Assembly (NCBI RefSeq): GCF_003590645.1 | Contig: NZ_CP031834.1 | Coordinates: 4,526,501-4,590,500, forward strand | Direction of reading: 5' to 3' | DNA: 64,000 nucleotides | Source: Mesorhizobium sp. DCY119 | Lineage (GTDB): Bacteria > Pseudomonadota > Alphaproteobacteria > Rhizobiales > Rhizobiaceae | Shown here: positions 1-10,153 of the stretch, in pieces | Layout of the letters: every line of letters starts with the position of its first letter | How positions within the stretch are numbered: position 1 is the stretch's first letter | Notes under the pieces: generated by a model | Database searches by the model: none | Told to the model about the DNA's origin: nothing | The model's input: only the letters and a program-made list of their open reading frames with translations | Made by a program: the position numbers and the translations under genes

Positions 1-1804
1 AGTCCTCATTGTTGAGCAGCGCATTGAACAGCGTGTTGAGGCCGGGGAAAACGTTGACCTGATACTTGGCCAGTTCCTTGACGAAGCCCGGAATGTCGCG
101 CGGATTGGGGATCAGCACGTTCTGAGCACCCTGCTGCATGCCCATCAGCGCGTTCACCGTCAGCGCATAGATATGATAGAGTGGCAGCGCGCAGACGAAA
201 GTGAGGGTTGCCGGCCGCGGCTTCTTCACGAAAGCCGTTTCCATCCACAGCAGGTTCTGCGCGACATTGGCCAGCACGTTGCGGTGAAGCAGGATCGCGC
301 CTTTTGAAACGCCTGTGGTGCCGCCGGTATATTGCAGGAAGGCGACATCGTCAGCTTCCGACTTCACCGGCTTGAAGGTGCGCGCAGCGCCTTCCTTCTG
401 CACCGCCGGGAATTTGGTGTGACCCGGCAGCGACCAGGCCGGCACCATTTTCTTGACGCGGCGCACGACCAGATTGACGATCAACCCCTTCATGCCGAGC
501 ATGTCGCCCATCGTCGCGACGACGACATGCTTGACCGGGGTCTTGGCAATCACCGCCTGCAAGGTGGTGGCAAAGTTCTCAAGGATGATGATTGCTTCCG
601 CGCCCGAATCCTTGAGCTGGTGCTCGAGCTCGCGCGGCGTGTAGAGCGGATTGACGTTCACCACCGTATAGCCGGCGCGCAGAATGCCCATCATCGCCAC
701 GGGATATTGCAGCACGTTGGGCATCATGATCGCCACGCGCGCGCCCTTGGCCAGGCCCTTTGATTGAAGCCAGGCACCGAAGGCGGCAGACTGGCGTTCC
801 AGTTCGCCATAGGTGATCGTCTTGCCCATGCAGGTGAAGGCGGGCCGCGTCGCGAATTTCTTGGACGAGTTCACCAGGAAATCGCCGATGGAATCGAATT
901 CCAGCGGAGCGATTTCGGCCGGCACGACAGACGAATAGCTTTTCAGCCACGGCTTTCCTGCTGCCGTAGCGGGTTTCTTCGCGGCCGGCTTGTCGTCTTT
1001 TGGCGCAGCTGCGGCTTTTGCCGGGGTCGCATGGCCGGCAGCGCCGTTCGTCAGCGGCACCTTGGCAGCTGCGGGTTTGGGCGGAGTTTCGGCCTTGGCT
1101 GCTGGCTTCGCGACCTTGGGCGCGGCAACCGCTTTCGCCTTCGCGGCAGCGGGCTTCTTTGGTCCAGTCTTCGCCGCACCGGCCTTGGCTGCCACAGCCT
1201 TCGGCAACTCGATAAGTGCAGCTTTCGCAGCCGGCTCGACGGCAGGAGATGAAGCAACCGACGCCTTGCTGGATGCGGCTTTCGTCACCGGCTTGGCGCG
1301 CGATTTCGACGGCGCGGATTTTGCGGCTACTGGTTTTGCTGCGGGTTTGGCAGGGCTTGAGCTCTTCGAGCTTGTCTTTGCGGTGGCAGGCGCGGTCTTC
1401 ACCGCCGGCTTGGCCGCAGCCGTCTTTGCAGTTGGCTTAACTGTTGCCTTGGCCCCTTGAGTGGGTTTAGCAGCTTTCGCCGGCGCAGCCTTGGTCGCTG
1501 GTTTGACTGCGGCGGCTTCCACCGCCGGCTTCGTCTGCGATTTCGCCGCTGGTGCTGCCTTGCCGGTTGCTGCCGCTTTCGCAGAGGGTTTCGCCGCCGG
1601 CTTGGCAGTTGCGGGCTTTGAGGACTTCGCAGCACTTGCAGCCTTCGGCGCCTTGGAGCCGGCCTTCGTGGAAGCCGCGGATGCCGTCGTGGCAGCCGCC
1701 TTCGGCGCTGCTGTCTTTTTCGCCGGGGCTTTCTTTGCCGGATCGTTTTTCACTGCCGCCGCAGCCGTTGCCTTGCCCGCCTTGCTGATCGTCGTCTTGG
1801 CCAC
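1..1804 (-). CDS. fadD: Long-chain fatty-acid-CoA ligase with Lys/Ala/Pro-rich N-terminal extension (3' end beyond window)
   Basis: This gene activates fatty acids to acyl-CoA with ATP; it belongs to the ANL (acyl-CoA synthetase) superfamily. The C-terminal part lies outside the window. The conserved core starts near residue 286 (WLKSY, then VPAEIAPL) and shows the AMP-binding loop YTGGTTGVSKGA at about residues 488-500. Upstream the same frame stays open for about 285 codons of low-complexity Ala, Lys and Pro sequence (repeats such as KPAAK, AKAA), resembling a histone H1 tail. The start is GTG at 1804, preceded by GGGAGG at good spacing. No start codon lies between the extension and the conserved WLKSY block, so translation must begin inside or before the extension. 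The family function is well established; the role of the extension is unknown. Confidence 0.88.
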   Translation of the reverse strand, partial: MAKTTISKAGKATAAAAVKNDPAKKAPAKKTAAPKAAATTASAASTKAGSKAPKAASAAKSSKPATAKPAAKPSAKAAATGKAAPAAKSQTKPAVEAAAVKPATKAAPAKAAKPTQGAKATVKPTAKTAAAKPAVKTAPATAKTSSKSSSPAKPAAKPVAAKSAPSKSRAKPVTKAASSKASVASSPAVEPAAKAALIELPKAVAAKAGAAKTGPKKPAAAKAKAVAAPKVAKPAAKAETPPKPAAAKVPLTNGAAGHATPAKAAAAPKDDKPAAKKPATAAGKPWLKSYSSVVPAEIAPLEFDSIGDFLVNSSKKFATRPAFTCMGKTITYGELERQSAAFGAWLQSKGLAKGARVAIMMPNVLQYPVAMMGILRAGYTVVNVNPLYTPRELEHQLKDSGAEAIIILENFATTLQAVIAKTPVKHVVVATMGDMLGMKGLIVNLVVRRVKKMVPAWSLPGHTKFPAVQKEGAARTFKPVKSEADDVAFLQYTGGTTGVSKGAILLHRNVLANVAQNLLWMETAFVKKPRPATLTFVCALPLYHIYALTVNALMGMQQGAQNVLIPNPRDIPGFVKELAKYQVNVFPGLNTLFNALLNNED

Positions 1805-2277
1805 TCGTTCCTCCCTGCCCTGTATTCTATTTCTTGGTCTCTCGGTCCTCACCGTGCATTCGCCCCGGCTTGCCCGCCTCGTCTGCCTCCTGCAGCATCT
1901 CGCGCAAAACCGCTGTGTCTCTATGTATTGTCACAAGGGCTGGCCATGCAAGTCTTGCCCCAGCGTAATGAAGGCAATGAAATTTACTGCGTGCTTCAGA
2001 ACAATTTTTCAGAACAGCAGCGCTTCGACGTTGAAAGCCAGATCAGTCGAGCGGCACGAAAATCAAGCTTTCGTCGTCACTGCATGACTGCGACGCTCTA
2101 TTTCGTCGAGGCATTCCCGAATGAAATATTATGTCTATAATTTATCGGCTTTTTGAAACTTTGTTCCTCTTCCCAAACGGCATGTAGACAGGGAGTTCCA
2201 AAGCCCTGAAAACGATGCTTATATGCGCGCTCGAAGCCTGTTCAGAGGGGCTTGGTATCATGACAGGGAGTGTTTCA
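1805..2277. other. Intergenic region between divergent fadD and dppA
   Basis: This 473-base gap holds the two divergent promoter regions. It is more AT-rich than its neighbours around 1960-2180. Short open frames in it have no convincing start signal or family resemblance. I found no clear palindrome or terminator. Confidence 0.5.
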
Positions 2278-3873
2278 ATGATAAGGAAGCTGACTTTTGC
2301 AGCTGCGCTTGCGGCTGCAACCGTCTTGGGCGGCGCGGCAGCAAATGCCAAAACGCTGGTTTATTGCTCGGAAGCGTCACCGGCCGGTTTTGACCCGTCG
2401 CCATGGAGCGGCGGCAACGATTTCGACGCGTCCTCGCGCACCATCTATTCGCGCCTGGTCGAGTTCGAGCACGGCAAGACGACCATCACGCCGGGTCTCG
2501 CCGAAAGCTGGACCGTCTCGGACGACGGTCTCGAATACACCTTCAAACTCAAGCCGGGCGTCAAGTTCCAGACGACCGACTATTTCACGCCGACCCGCGA
2601 CCTCAACGCCGACGACGTGATCTTCTCCTTCGAGCGTCAGTGGAAAAAAGAGAACAAGTGGTTCGAATATCTTCCCGGCACCGGCTGGGAATATTTCACC
2701 GGCATGGGCTTCCCGGACCTGCTCAAGGAAATCGTCAAGGTCGACGACCTGACGGTGAAGTTCGTCCTCAACAAGCCGGAAGTCGCCTTCCTGCCTGACC
2801 TTGGCATGGACTTCGCTTCGATCGTCTCCAAGGAATATGCCGACTCGCTCGAAAAAGCCGGCACCATGCAGCAGTTCACGCAGAAGCCGATCGGCACCGG
2901 CCCGTTCCAGTTCGTTGACTACCAGGTCGACGCCGTCATCCGCTATGCGGCATGGGACGGTTACTTCGGCGGCCGTCAGAAGATCGACGACCTGATCTTC
3001 GCGATCACGCCCGACCCGGCAGTGCGCGCTCAGAAGCTGAAGGCCGGCGAATGCAACATCATGTCCTATCCTGCTCCGGCCGACATTGCCGGCTTGCAGG
3101 CTGACGAGAACCTGCATGTTGCCGAACAGGAAGGCCTGAACATCGGCTACATGGCCTACAACACGACCGTGGCGCCCTTCGACAAGGTCGAGGTCCGCAA
3201 GGCCCTCAACATGGCCGTCAACAAGCAGGCCATCATCGATGCGGTCTATCAGGGCGCTGGCCAGGTGGCCGTCAACCCGATCCCGCCAACGATGTGGTCC
3301 TACAACACCTCGATCAAGGACGACGAGTACAATCCGGAAGAATCAAAGAAGATGCTTGAGGCCGCTGGCGTCAAGGATCTCTCGATGAAGATCTGGGCAA
3401 TGCCCGTCAGCCGTCCGTACAACCCGAACGCCCAGCGCGTCGCGGAACTGATCCAGGCCGACTACGCCAAGGTGGGCGTGAAGGCTGAGATCGTCAGCTA
3501 CGAATGGACCGAGTATCGCGAACGCGGCAAGCAGAAGGACCGCGACGGCGCCTTCCAGCTCGGCTGGACCGGCGACAATGGCGATCCGGATAACTTCCTG
3601 TTCCTGCTCGGCTGCGATGCCATCGGCCAGTCCAACTATGCGATCTGGTGCAACAAGGAGTTCCAGGACCTGCTTCTGAAGGGCAAGGCCACGACGGATC
3701 AGGCCGAACGCACCAAGATCTACGAAGAAGCACAGGTCGTCTTCAAGCGCGAAGCGCCGTGGTTGACCATCGCTCACTCGAAGGTCTTCATGCCGATGTC
3801 CAAGAAGGTCTCGGGCTTCGTCATGGACCCGCTCGGCATCCATCGCTTCGACGGCGTCGACATCGCCGAATAA
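2278..3873 (+). CDS. dppA: Periplasmic dipeptide-binding protein of an ABC transporter
   Basis: This is a 531-residue solute-binding protein of family 5 (DppA/OppA), the periplasmic receptor for peptides delivered to DppBCDF. The start at 2278 gives a typical Sec signal peptide, MIRKL followed by an Ala-rich core and an ANA cleavage site near residue 22. AGGGAG lies 7 bases upstream. A longer frame from 2215 would bury the signal peptide and is rejected. The body has family features such as TPGLAESW and IGTGPF, and the length is normal. It is the first gene of a five-gene operon and is separated from dppB by a strong hairpin. Dipeptide is the usual substrate, but other small peptides or aminolevulinate are possible. 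Confidence 0.93.
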   Translation: MIRKLTFAAALAAATVLGGAAANAKTLVYCSEASPAGFDPSPWSGGNDFDASSRTIYSRLVEFEHGKTTITPGLAESWTVSDDGLEYTFKLKPGVKFQTTDYFTPTRDLNADDVIFSFERQWKKENKWFEYLPGTGWEYFTGMGFPDLLKEIVKVDDLTVKFVLNKPEVAFLPDLGMDFASIVSKEYADSLEKAGTMQQFTQKPIGTGPFQFVDYQVDAVIRYAAWDGYFGGRQKIDDLIFAITPDPAVRAQKLKAGECNIMSYPAPADIAGLQADENLHVAEQEGLNIGYMAYNTTVAPFDKVEVRKALNMAVNKQAIIDAVYQGAGQVAVNPIPPTMWSYNTSIKDDEYNPEESKKMLEAAGVKDLSMKIWAMPVSRPYNPNAQRVAELIQADYAKVGVKAEIVSYEWTEYRERGKQKDRDGAFQLGWTGDNGDPDNFLFLLGCDAIGQSNYAIWCNKEFQDLLLKGKATTDQAERTKIYEEAQVVFKREAPWLTIAHSKVFMPMSKKVSGFVMDPLGIHRFDGVDIAE

Positions 3874-3890
3874 CAAGGCAAGCGAATCGA

Positions 3891-3922
3891 GGGGACGGCG
3901 CCTTTAATGGGGCGTCGTCCCC
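3891..3922 (+). terminator. Strong stem-loop between dppA and dppB (attenuator or mRNA-stabilising hairpin)
   Basis: Arms at 3891-3902 and 3911-3922 pair over 12 positions with one G-U, around an 8-base loop. No U-run follows, so it is not a complete intrinsic terminator. In binding-protein operons such hairpins often protect the binding-protein mRNA and lower permease expression; that role is inferred here. Confidence 0.6.
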
Positions 3923-3937
3923 TTCTCGCAAGAAAAA

Positions 3938-4945
3938 ATGCTCCGATATATTCTCAACAAGCTCGCTCTGATCGTTCCGACGATCTTCGGCATCTCGCTG
4001 GCTGCGTTCGCCTTCGTGCGTTTGCTGCCCGGCGACCCCATTCTGGCCATGGCCGGCGAACGCGGCGTCAGCCCCGAGCGCTATCAGGAACTGCTCGAAC
4101 GCTTCGGCTATAACCGTCCGATCTGGCTGCAATATTTCGACTATATCGGGAACGTGCTGCAGGGCGATTTCGGCATCTCCATCGCCACCAAGCGCCCCGT
4201 CATCGGCGAATTCCTGGCGCTGTTTCCGGCGACGCTGGAACTGGCGACGGTCGCCATGATCATTGCGGTTGTCATCGGCATTCCGGCCGGCATTTTCGCC
4301 GCCGTCAAACGCGGTTCGTGGTTCGATCAGTTGACCATGGGTGCCGCACTGACCGGCTATTCCATGCCGATCTTCTGGTGGGGCCTGCTGCTCATCATCT
4401 TCTTTTCCGGCTATCTCGGCTGGACGCCTGTCTCGGGCCGCATCGGCCTGCAATATTTCTTCCCACCGGTCACCGGCTTCATGCTGATCGACAGCCTGCT
4501 GTCGGGCAAGAGCGGCGCTTTCAGCTCCGCCGTCAGCCATTTGATCCTGCCGTCGATCGTGCTTGCCACCATTCCGCTTGCCGTCATTGCGCGCCAGACG
4601 CGCTCGGCGATGCTGGAGGTTCTCGGCGAAGACTATGTGCGCACCGCGCGGGCCAAGGGCCTGACGCCCCGCCGCGTCATCGGCATGCATGCCTTCCGTA
4701 ACGCGCTGATCCCGGTCGTCACCACCATCGGCCTGCAGGTCGGCACGCTGATGGCAGGTGCCATCCTCACCGAAACCATTTTCTCCTGGCCGGGCATCGG
4801 CAAGTGGATGATCGATTCCATCGGCAAGCGCGATTATGTCGTGGTGCAGAGCGGCCTGCTTCTGATCGCGCTGATCGTGATGGCCGTCAATCTGATCGTC
4901 GATCTCCTCTACGCCGTCATCAACCCGCGAATCCGCGTGCAGTGA
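3938..4945 (+). CDS. dppB: Dipeptide ABC transporter permease
   Basis: This 335-residue inner-membrane protein is one half of the peptide channel. It starts MLRYILNKLALIVPT, the usual DppB/OppB first membrane segment. It ends with the permease cytoplasmic loop (the EAA region, with EDYVRTARAKG at about residues 230-240) that contacts the ATPases, and then two further membrane helices. There is no obvious ribosome-binding site before ATG 3938, only an A-rich run. It is followed 7 bases later by dppC. The overall length and order match DppB. Confidence 0.93.
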   Translation: MLRYILNKLALIVPTIFGISLAAFAFVRLLPGDPILAMAGERGVSPERYQELLERFGYNRPIWLQYFDYIGNVLQGDFGISIATKRPVIGEFLALFPATLELATVAMIIAVVIGIPAGIFAAVKRGSWFDQLTMGAALTGYSMPIFWWGLLLIIFFSGYLGWTPVSGRIGLQYFFPPVTGFMLIDSLLSGKSGAFSSAVSHLILPSIVLATIPLAVIARQTRSAMLEVLGEDYVRTARAKGLTPRRVIGMHAFRNALIPVVTTIGLQVGTLMAGAILTETIFSWPGIGKWMIDSIGKRDYVVVQSGLLLIALIVMAVNLIVDLLYAVINPRIRVQ

Positions 4946-4952
4946 GGCCGAG

Positions 4953-5858
4953 ATGAGCAACGAAACAGTCACATTGCCCGTCGAAGCCAAAGCCCGTCCG
5001 GGCGCCTTTGGCGAATTCTGGCACTATTTCTCCATGAACCACGGTGCGGTCCTCGGCCTTATCGTTTTCTCGCTGCTGGTACTGGTCGCGATCTTTGCGC
5101 CCTTGATTGCGCCGCATCTGCCCAACGAGCAGTATCGCGACGCGCTGCTGACGCCGCCCGCCTGGCATGAAGGCGGCAAGTCGATGTTCATCCTCGGCAC
5201 CGACGCCGTCGGCCGCGACATCCTCTCGCGGCTGATCTACGGTGCGCGCTATTCGCTGTTCATCGGTCTCGTCGTCGTCGTCTTCTCACTGACCAGCGGC
5301 ATCATACTCGGCGTACTCGCCGGCTATTTCCGCGGCTGGGTCGACACGCTGATCATGCGCGTCATGGACATCATTCTTGCCTTCCCCTCGCTGCTTCTGG
5401 CGCTGGTGCTGGTGGCAATCCTCGGGCCTGGCTTGTTCAACGCGATGCTGGCAATCGCGGTCGTCCTGCAACCGCACTTCGCCCGCCTGACGCGTGCTGC
5501 CGTGATGGCGGAAAAGAACCGGGAATACGTCATCTCGGCCAAGGTTGCGGGTGCTGGCCACCTGCGGCTGATGGCTGTGACGATCCTGCCGAACTGTCTC
5601 GCACCGCTGATCGTGCAGGCGACACTGTCCTTCTCCAACGCCATTCTCGAGGCTGCGGCACTGGGCTTCCTCGGCATGGGCGCGCAGCCACCGACGCCGG
5701 AATGGGGCACGATGCTGGCCGCCGCGCGCGAGTTCATCCTGCGCGCACCCTGGGTGGTGACCTATCCCGGCCTCGCCATCCTGATCACCGTGCTTGCCAT
5801 CAACCTGATCGGCGACGGCCTGCGCGACGCCTTCGACCCCAAGCTGAAGAGGTCGTAA
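4953..5858 (+). CDS. dppC: Dipeptide ABC transporter permease
   Basis: This 301-residue second permease has an N-terminal cytoplasmic segment, a membrane helix near residues 33-53, and the DppC/OppC hallmark LGTDAVGRDILSRL at about residues 81-94. The EAA-type loop is REYVISAKVAGAG. It pairs with DppB to form the translocation pore. A single base separates its stop from the dppD start, so the genes are translationally close. Confidence 0.93.
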   Translation: MSNETVTLPVEAKARPGAFGEFWHYFSMNHGAVLGLIVFSLLVLVAIFAPLIAPHLPNEQYRDALLTPPAWHEGGKSMFILGTDAVGRDILSRLIYGARYSLFIGLVVVVFSLTSGIILGVLAGYFRGWVDTLIMRVMDIILAFPSLLLALVLVAILGPGLFNAMLAIAVVLQPHFARLTRAAVMAEKNREYVISAKVAGAGHLRLMAVTILPNCLAPLIVQATLSFSNAILEAAALGFLGMGAQPPTPEWGTMLAAAREFILRAPWVVTYPGLAILITVLAINLIGDGLRDAFDPKLKRS

Positions 5859-5859
5859 G

Positions 5860-6705
5860 ATGCCGCTTCTCGAAATCAAGAACCTTTGCGTTTCCTTCGA
5901 CACCAGCGTCGGCGCGTTCATGGCGGTGAAGGGCATCGACATGTCGATCGAGCCGCGCGAAGTGCTGGCGATCGTCGGCGAGTCCGGCTCGGGCAAATCC
6001 GTGTCGATGCTGGCCGTGATGGGGCTGCTGCCGAAGACCGCGACGGTGACCGCCGACCGTATGGCCTTCAACGGCGTCGATCTGCTCGGCCTCACCGGCG
6101 AACAGCGCCGCAAGATCATCGGCCGCGACATCGCCATGATCTTCCAGGAACCGATGGCGAGCCTGAACCCGTGCTTCACCGTCGGTTTCCAGATCGAGGA
6201 GGTGCTGCGCGTGCATATGGGCATGGACCGTGTCCAGCGCCGCGCCCGCGCCATCGAGCTCATGCAACAGGTCGGCATTGCCGAACCCGCCGAGCGGCTC
6301 GGCTCCTATCCGCACCAGATGTCGGGTGGGCAGTGCCAGCGCGTGATGATCGCCATCGCCATCGCCTGCAATCCGAAGCTGCTGATTGCCGACGAGCCGA
6401 CGACCGCGCTCGACGTGACGATCCAGAAGCAGATCCTCGATCTCCTCATGCGCCTCCAGGCCGAGCACGGCATGGGGCTGATCATGATAACCCACAATAT
6501 GGGCGTGGTCGCCGAAACCGCCGACCGCGTCATCGTCCAGTACAAGGGACGCAAGATGGAAGAAGCCGACGTGCTGTCGCTGTTTGAATCGCCGAAGAGC
6601 AACTACACCAAGGCGCTTCTTTCGGCCCTGCCCGACAACGCCACCGGCGACCGTCTGCCGACGATCACCGACTTCGTGCTCGACCCAGAGGGAGCGACGG
6701 CATGA
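5860..6705 (+). CDS. dppD: Dipeptide ABC transporter ATP-binding protein
   Basis: This 281-residue ATPase powers peptide import. It has Walker A GESGSGKS near residue 44, a signature MSGGQCQR (Cys in place of the usual Arg), Walker B LLIADEP, and the C-terminal oligopeptide-transporter tail [12 protein letters not shown]. The stop overlaps the dppF start in an ATGA junction at 6702-6705. It works as a heterodimer with DppF. Confidence 0.93.
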   Translation: MPLLEIKNLCVSFDTSVGAFMAVKGIDMSIEPREVLAIVGESGSGKSVSMLAVMGLLPKTATVTADRMAFNGVDLLGLTGEQRRKIIGRDIAMIFQEPMASLNPCFTVGFQIEEVLRVHMGMDRVQRRARAIELMQQVGIAEPAERLGSYPHQMSGGQCQRVMIAIAIACNPKLLIADEPTTALDVTIQKQILDLLMRLQAEHGMGLIMITHNMGVVAETADRVIVQYKGRKMEEADVLSLFESPKSNYTKALLSALPDNATGDRLPTITDFVLDPEGATA

Positions 6706-7532
6706 CCGAGATCGTTCTCCAGGCAAAGAACATCGTTCGCGACTATCATGTCGGCGGTGGTCTGCTTACGAAATCGCGCACCGTGCATGCGGTCAAGGGC
6801 GTGAGCTTCTCGGTCGAGAAAGGCAAAACGCTGGCCATCGTCGGCGAAAGCGGCTGCGGCAAGTCGACGCTCGCCCGCATCATCACGCTGATCGATCCGG
6901 CGACCTCCGGCGAGCTTCTGATCGACGGCAACAAGGTCGACATCGCCCATTCGGCGCTGACGCCGGAAATGCGCCGCAAGGTGCAGATCGTCTTCCAGAA
7001 CCCCTACGGCTCGCTCAATCCGCGCCAGAAGATCGGCGACGTGCTCGGCGAACCGCTGAAGATCAACACCGACATTCCGGCAGCCGAGCGGCGCGACCGC
7101 GCCATGGCGATGCTGAAGAAGGTCGGGCTCGGCCCCGAGCACTACAACCGCTATCCGCACATGTTTTCCGGCGGCCAGCGCCAGCGCATCGCGATCGCCC
7201 GCGCGCTGATGCTGAACCCGAGCCTGCTGGTGCTCGACGAGCCGGTCTCGGCACTCGATCTTTCGGTGCAGGCGCAGGTGCTGAACCTGCTCGCCGATTT
7301 GCAGGACGAGTTCCAGCTTACTTACGTCTTCATCAGCCACGACCTCTCGGTGGTGCGCTACATCGCCGACGATGTGATGGTGATGTATTTCGGCGAGGCA
7401 GTCGAGTACGGGTCACGTGACGAGGTCTTTTCCGACCCGAAGCACAGCTACACCAAGACGCTGTTCGCCGCGACGCCCCGCGCCGATGTGGAGAGCATCA
7501 AGGCGAGACTGGCGAAGAAGAAGGCGGCTTGA
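6702..7532 (+). CDS. dppF: Dipeptide ABC transporter ATP-binding protein
   Basis: This 276-residue partner ATPase has Walker A GESGCGKST, Q-loop FQNPYGSLNPR, signature FSGGQRQR, Walker B LLVLDEP and the C-terminal motif HSYTKTLFAATP. It is the last gene of dppABCDF. A perfect hairpin follows at 7567-7589, before the convergent dehydratase gene. Confidence 0.93.
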   Translation: MTEIVLQAKNIVRDYHVGGGLLTKSRTVHAVKGVSFSVEKGKTLAIVGESGCGKSTLARIITLIDPATSGELLIDGNKVDIAHSALTPEMRRKVQIVFQNPYGSLNPRQKIGDVLGEPLKINTDIPAAERRDRAMAMLKKVGLGPEHYNRYPHMFSGGQRQRIAIARALMLNPSLLVLDEPVSALDLSVQAQVLNLLADLQDEFQLTYVFISHDLSVVRYIADDVMVMYFGEAVEYGSRDEVFSDPKHSYTKTLFAATPRADVESIKARLAKKKAA

Positions 7533-7566
7533 GGTCTCGGTCACCAACGCTGGTTTAGACCCCTCT

Positions 7567-7589
7567 CCGTCTCGGCTTCGCCGAGACGG
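7567..7589. terminator. Perfect hairpin between convergent dppF and the IlvD/Edd dehydratase
   Basis: CCGTCTCGG pairs perfectly with CCGAGACGG around CTTCG, giving a 9-10 bp GC-rich stem. It lies midway between two convergent genes and can serve either strand. Neither side has a proper U-run, so it may work as a transcript 3'-end stabiliser or a Rho-assisted stop. Confidence 0.6.
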
Positions 7590-7625
7590 GAGCTAGCGCA
7601 GCGCTCGCAGGCCTGCCTTCTATCG

Positions 7626-9428
7626 TCAATGATTGTCCCGCGGCACGCCCTTCGTCTGCGCCACGCGCTGGTATTTCACCGCCGGCTTCAGCACCATGCC
7701 TTGCGCGAGCTGGTCGACCATGCCGCGCTGGATTTCCTGCCAGGGCGTCTGATGCTCGGGATAATGATAGCCGCCATTGTTCTGCAGTTCGGCGCGGCGG
7801 CGCACGATCTCATCGTCGGTGACGAGGATGTCGGCGGTGCCCTTCCGCAAGTCGATGCGCACACGATCACCTGTCTTCAGCAGCGCCAGCCCACCGCCGA
7901 CCGCCGCTTCCGGCGAGGCGTTGAGGATGGACGGCGTGCCGGACGTGCCGGACTGACGGCCGTCTCCGATACAGGGCAGCGAGTGGATGCCCTTCTTGAT
8001 GAGGTAGGCAGGCGGCTGCATGTTCACCACCTCCGCACCTCCGGGATAGCCGACAGGACCTGCCCCGCGCATGAACAGCAGCGTGTGCTCGTCGATGCCG
8101 AGCGCGGGATCATCGATGCGGGCGTGGTAATCCTCCGGTCCGTCGAACACCATCGCCTTACCCTCGAAGGCTTCGGGGTCTTTCGGGTTGGAGAGATAGC
8201 GGTCGCGGAATTCCGGCGAGATCACGCTGGTCTTCATGATGGCGCTGTCGAAAAGATTGCCCTTGAGATTGATGAAGCCCGCGCTTTCCTTGAGCGGGTT
8301 CGAGACGGAGTGGATCACCTCCGGATTGAAATTTTCGGCGTCGGCGCAATTGTCGCCTATCGAGCGGCCATTGACCGTAAGTGCTGCGGGATGCGGCAGC
8401 AGCTCGGCCTTGAGCAGTTCGGCGACCACCGCCGGCACACCGCCGGCATGATGATAATCCTCGCCGAGATATTCGCCGGCCGGCTGGAGGTTGACCAGCA
8501 GCGGAATCTTGTGGCCGACAGCCTGCCAGTCGTCATTGTCGAGCTTGACGCCGAGATGGCGCGCAATGGCGTTGAGGTGGATCGGCGCATTGGTCGAACC
8601 GCCGATCGCGGAATTGATGACGATGGCGTTTTCGAAGGCCTCGCGCGTCATGATGTCGGACGGCTTGAGATCCTCATGGACCATGCCGACGATGCGCTTG
8701 CCGGTCTCGTAGGAAATCTGCCCGCGCTCGCGATAGGGCGCGGGAATGGCGGCCGAACCCGGCAGCTGCATGCCGAGCGCCTCGGCCAGCGAATTCATCG
8801 TGGTCGCCGTGCCCATCGTGTTGCAATAGCCGACCGACGGTGCGGACGAGGCCACGATGTCCATGAACTCGTCATAGTCGATCTCGCCTGCCGAAAGCCG
8901 CTGGCGCGATTCCCAGACGATGGTGCCGGAGCCGGTGCGCTTGCCCTTGTGCCAGCCGTTCAGCATCGGTCCGACAGAGAGCGCGATCGCCGGAATGTTG
9001 ACGGTTGCGGCGGCCATCAGCATGGCCGGCGTGGTCTTGTCGCAGCCAATGGTCAGCACCACGCCATCGAGCGGATAGCCGTAGAGCACCTCGACCAGCG
9101 AGAGATAGGCAAGATTGCGGTCGAGCGCGGCGGTCGGGCGCTTGCCCGTCTCCTGGATCGGATGGCAGGGAAATTCAAAGGCGACGCCCCCGGCCGCGAC
9201 GATACCTTCGCGCACCCGCTTGGCAAGCTCAATGTGATGGCGGTTGCAGGGTGACAGGTCCGAGCCGGTCTGGGCGATGCCGATCAACGGCTTGCCCGAT
9301 TGCAGCTCCTCGCGCGTCAAGCCGTAATTCAGGTAACGCTCGAGATAGAGTGCCGTCATGCCCGGATTGTCAGGATTGTCGAACCACTCCTGCGAGCGGA
9401 ATTTTTTTGTTGTTTTTGCGCCGGCCAT
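7626..9428 (-). CDS. IlvD/Edd-family sugar-acid dehydratase (arabinonate/xylonate dehydratase-like)
   Basis: This is a 600-residue Fe-S dehydratase of the IlvD/Edd family. Such enzymes remove water from dihydroxy-acids or aldonic acids to give 2-keto products. The cluster-ligand cysteines are visible at C61 (SPCNRHH), C129 (IGCDKTTP) and C202 (YCNTMGTAT). The N-terminal [18 protein letters not shown] block is typical of the L-arabinonate/D-xylonate dehydratase clade known from Rhizobium, not of valine-pathway IlvD. No other pentose genes are adjacent, so the substrate is inferred. The start ATG at 9428 has only a weak GGGAG upstream. Confidence 0.88.
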   Translation of the reverse strand: MAGAKTTKKFRSQEWFDNPDNPGMTALYLERYLNYGLTREELQSGKPLIGIAQTGSDLSPCNRHHIELAKRVREGIVAAGGVAFEFPCHPIQETGKRPTAALDRNLAYLSLVEVLYGYPLDGVVLTIGCDKTTPAMLMAAATVNIPAIALSVGPMLNGWHKGKRTGSGTIVWESRQRLSAGEIDYDEFMDIVASSAPSVGYCNTMGTATTMNSLAEALGMQLPGSAAIPAPYRERGQISYETGKRIVGMVHEDLKPSDIMTREAFENAIVINSAIGGSTNAPIHLNAIARHLGVKLDNDDWQAVGHKIPLLVNLQPAGEYLGEDYHHAGGVPAVVAELLKAELLPHPAALTVNGRSIGDNCADAENFNPEVIHSVSNPLKESAGFINLKGNLFDSAIMKTSVISPEFRDRYLSNPKDPEAFEGKAMVFDGPEDYHARIDDPALGIDEHTLLFMRGAGPVGYPGGAEVVNMQPPAYLIKKGIHSLPCIGDGRQSGTSGTPSILNASPEAAVGGGLALLKTGDRVRIDLRKGTADILVTDDEIVRRRAELQNNGGYHYPEHQTPWQEIQRGMVDQLAQGMVLKPAVKYQRVAQTKGVPRDNH

Positions 9429-9601
9429 GTGGTGCTCCCGAATTCGGTGCTGAATGGTTATGACAAGGTGTGAACGGTCGCAAGGGGCACTTTGGACCTT
9501 GAGCGAAAACTGCCGGCAGCGCCGGTAGGAGCGTCCTTCGAGGATCAGCGTCTCCCTCCCGCTTGAGGGGGGAGAATACGCCGGCGCGCTTCATCCCCAA
9601 C

Positions 9602-9643
9602 CTCCCTCATCCTGAGGTGCGAGCGAAGCGAGCCTCGAAGGAC
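9602..9643. repeat. 42-base dispersed palindromic repeat, single copy
   Basis: This unit starts CTCCCTCATCCTGAGG and ends CTCGAAGGAC. It is identical over 42 bases to 49197-49238 and to the reverse complement of 49085-49126. The inner GCGAGCGAAGCGAGC is self-complementary. A degenerate partner fragment is visible near 9532-9543. Confidence 0.85.
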
Positions 9644-10153
9644 GCACCTGTTCATCGCCACGCCCTGCATCGCAGTCTGGCCATTGTCAAAGAGCCGGGA
9701 AAGACGGGCGGCCGAAATCTCGCTCATCTTTTGTATTTTCTGCGATCTTTCGACCGCCCGTCTCGGTGTCTGTCCCGAAGTCGGCCGGTCACAACGCCCG
9801 CTCCATGTACATTCCATGGACAAGACGCCGCGGGTTCTCCGCATGGTTTTGGGCAGTGGCATTTGCGCCGTGCTCGTTCCACGCCGACCTGTGTCGGGCC
9901 CTCGGGTCCCTGGCTACCACACCAGGGCGGGAGGTCACCGCCACTCCCCCTTGATCCCGGTTCCAGACCCGGTCCCGCAGGAGCGATGGAGGGATTATGG
10001 GGGTAGCGTTTGGGGTGGGGATAAATCGGGCGTGAAAAAATGTGTGGGATGAGTGGAAACAATGGGTTGAGTGGAAATCGGGTGGAAATCTTTCCCCCGC
10101 TGCGTGAGCTTCGGGTTCGGCAGTTCTGCACCGCTGCGGCCTTCATCGATGGT

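Noticed and set aside
2215-2277. A dppA start at 2215
   Set aside because: It would place the signal peptide internally. ATG 2278 has a Shine-Dalgarno sequence and a normal signal.
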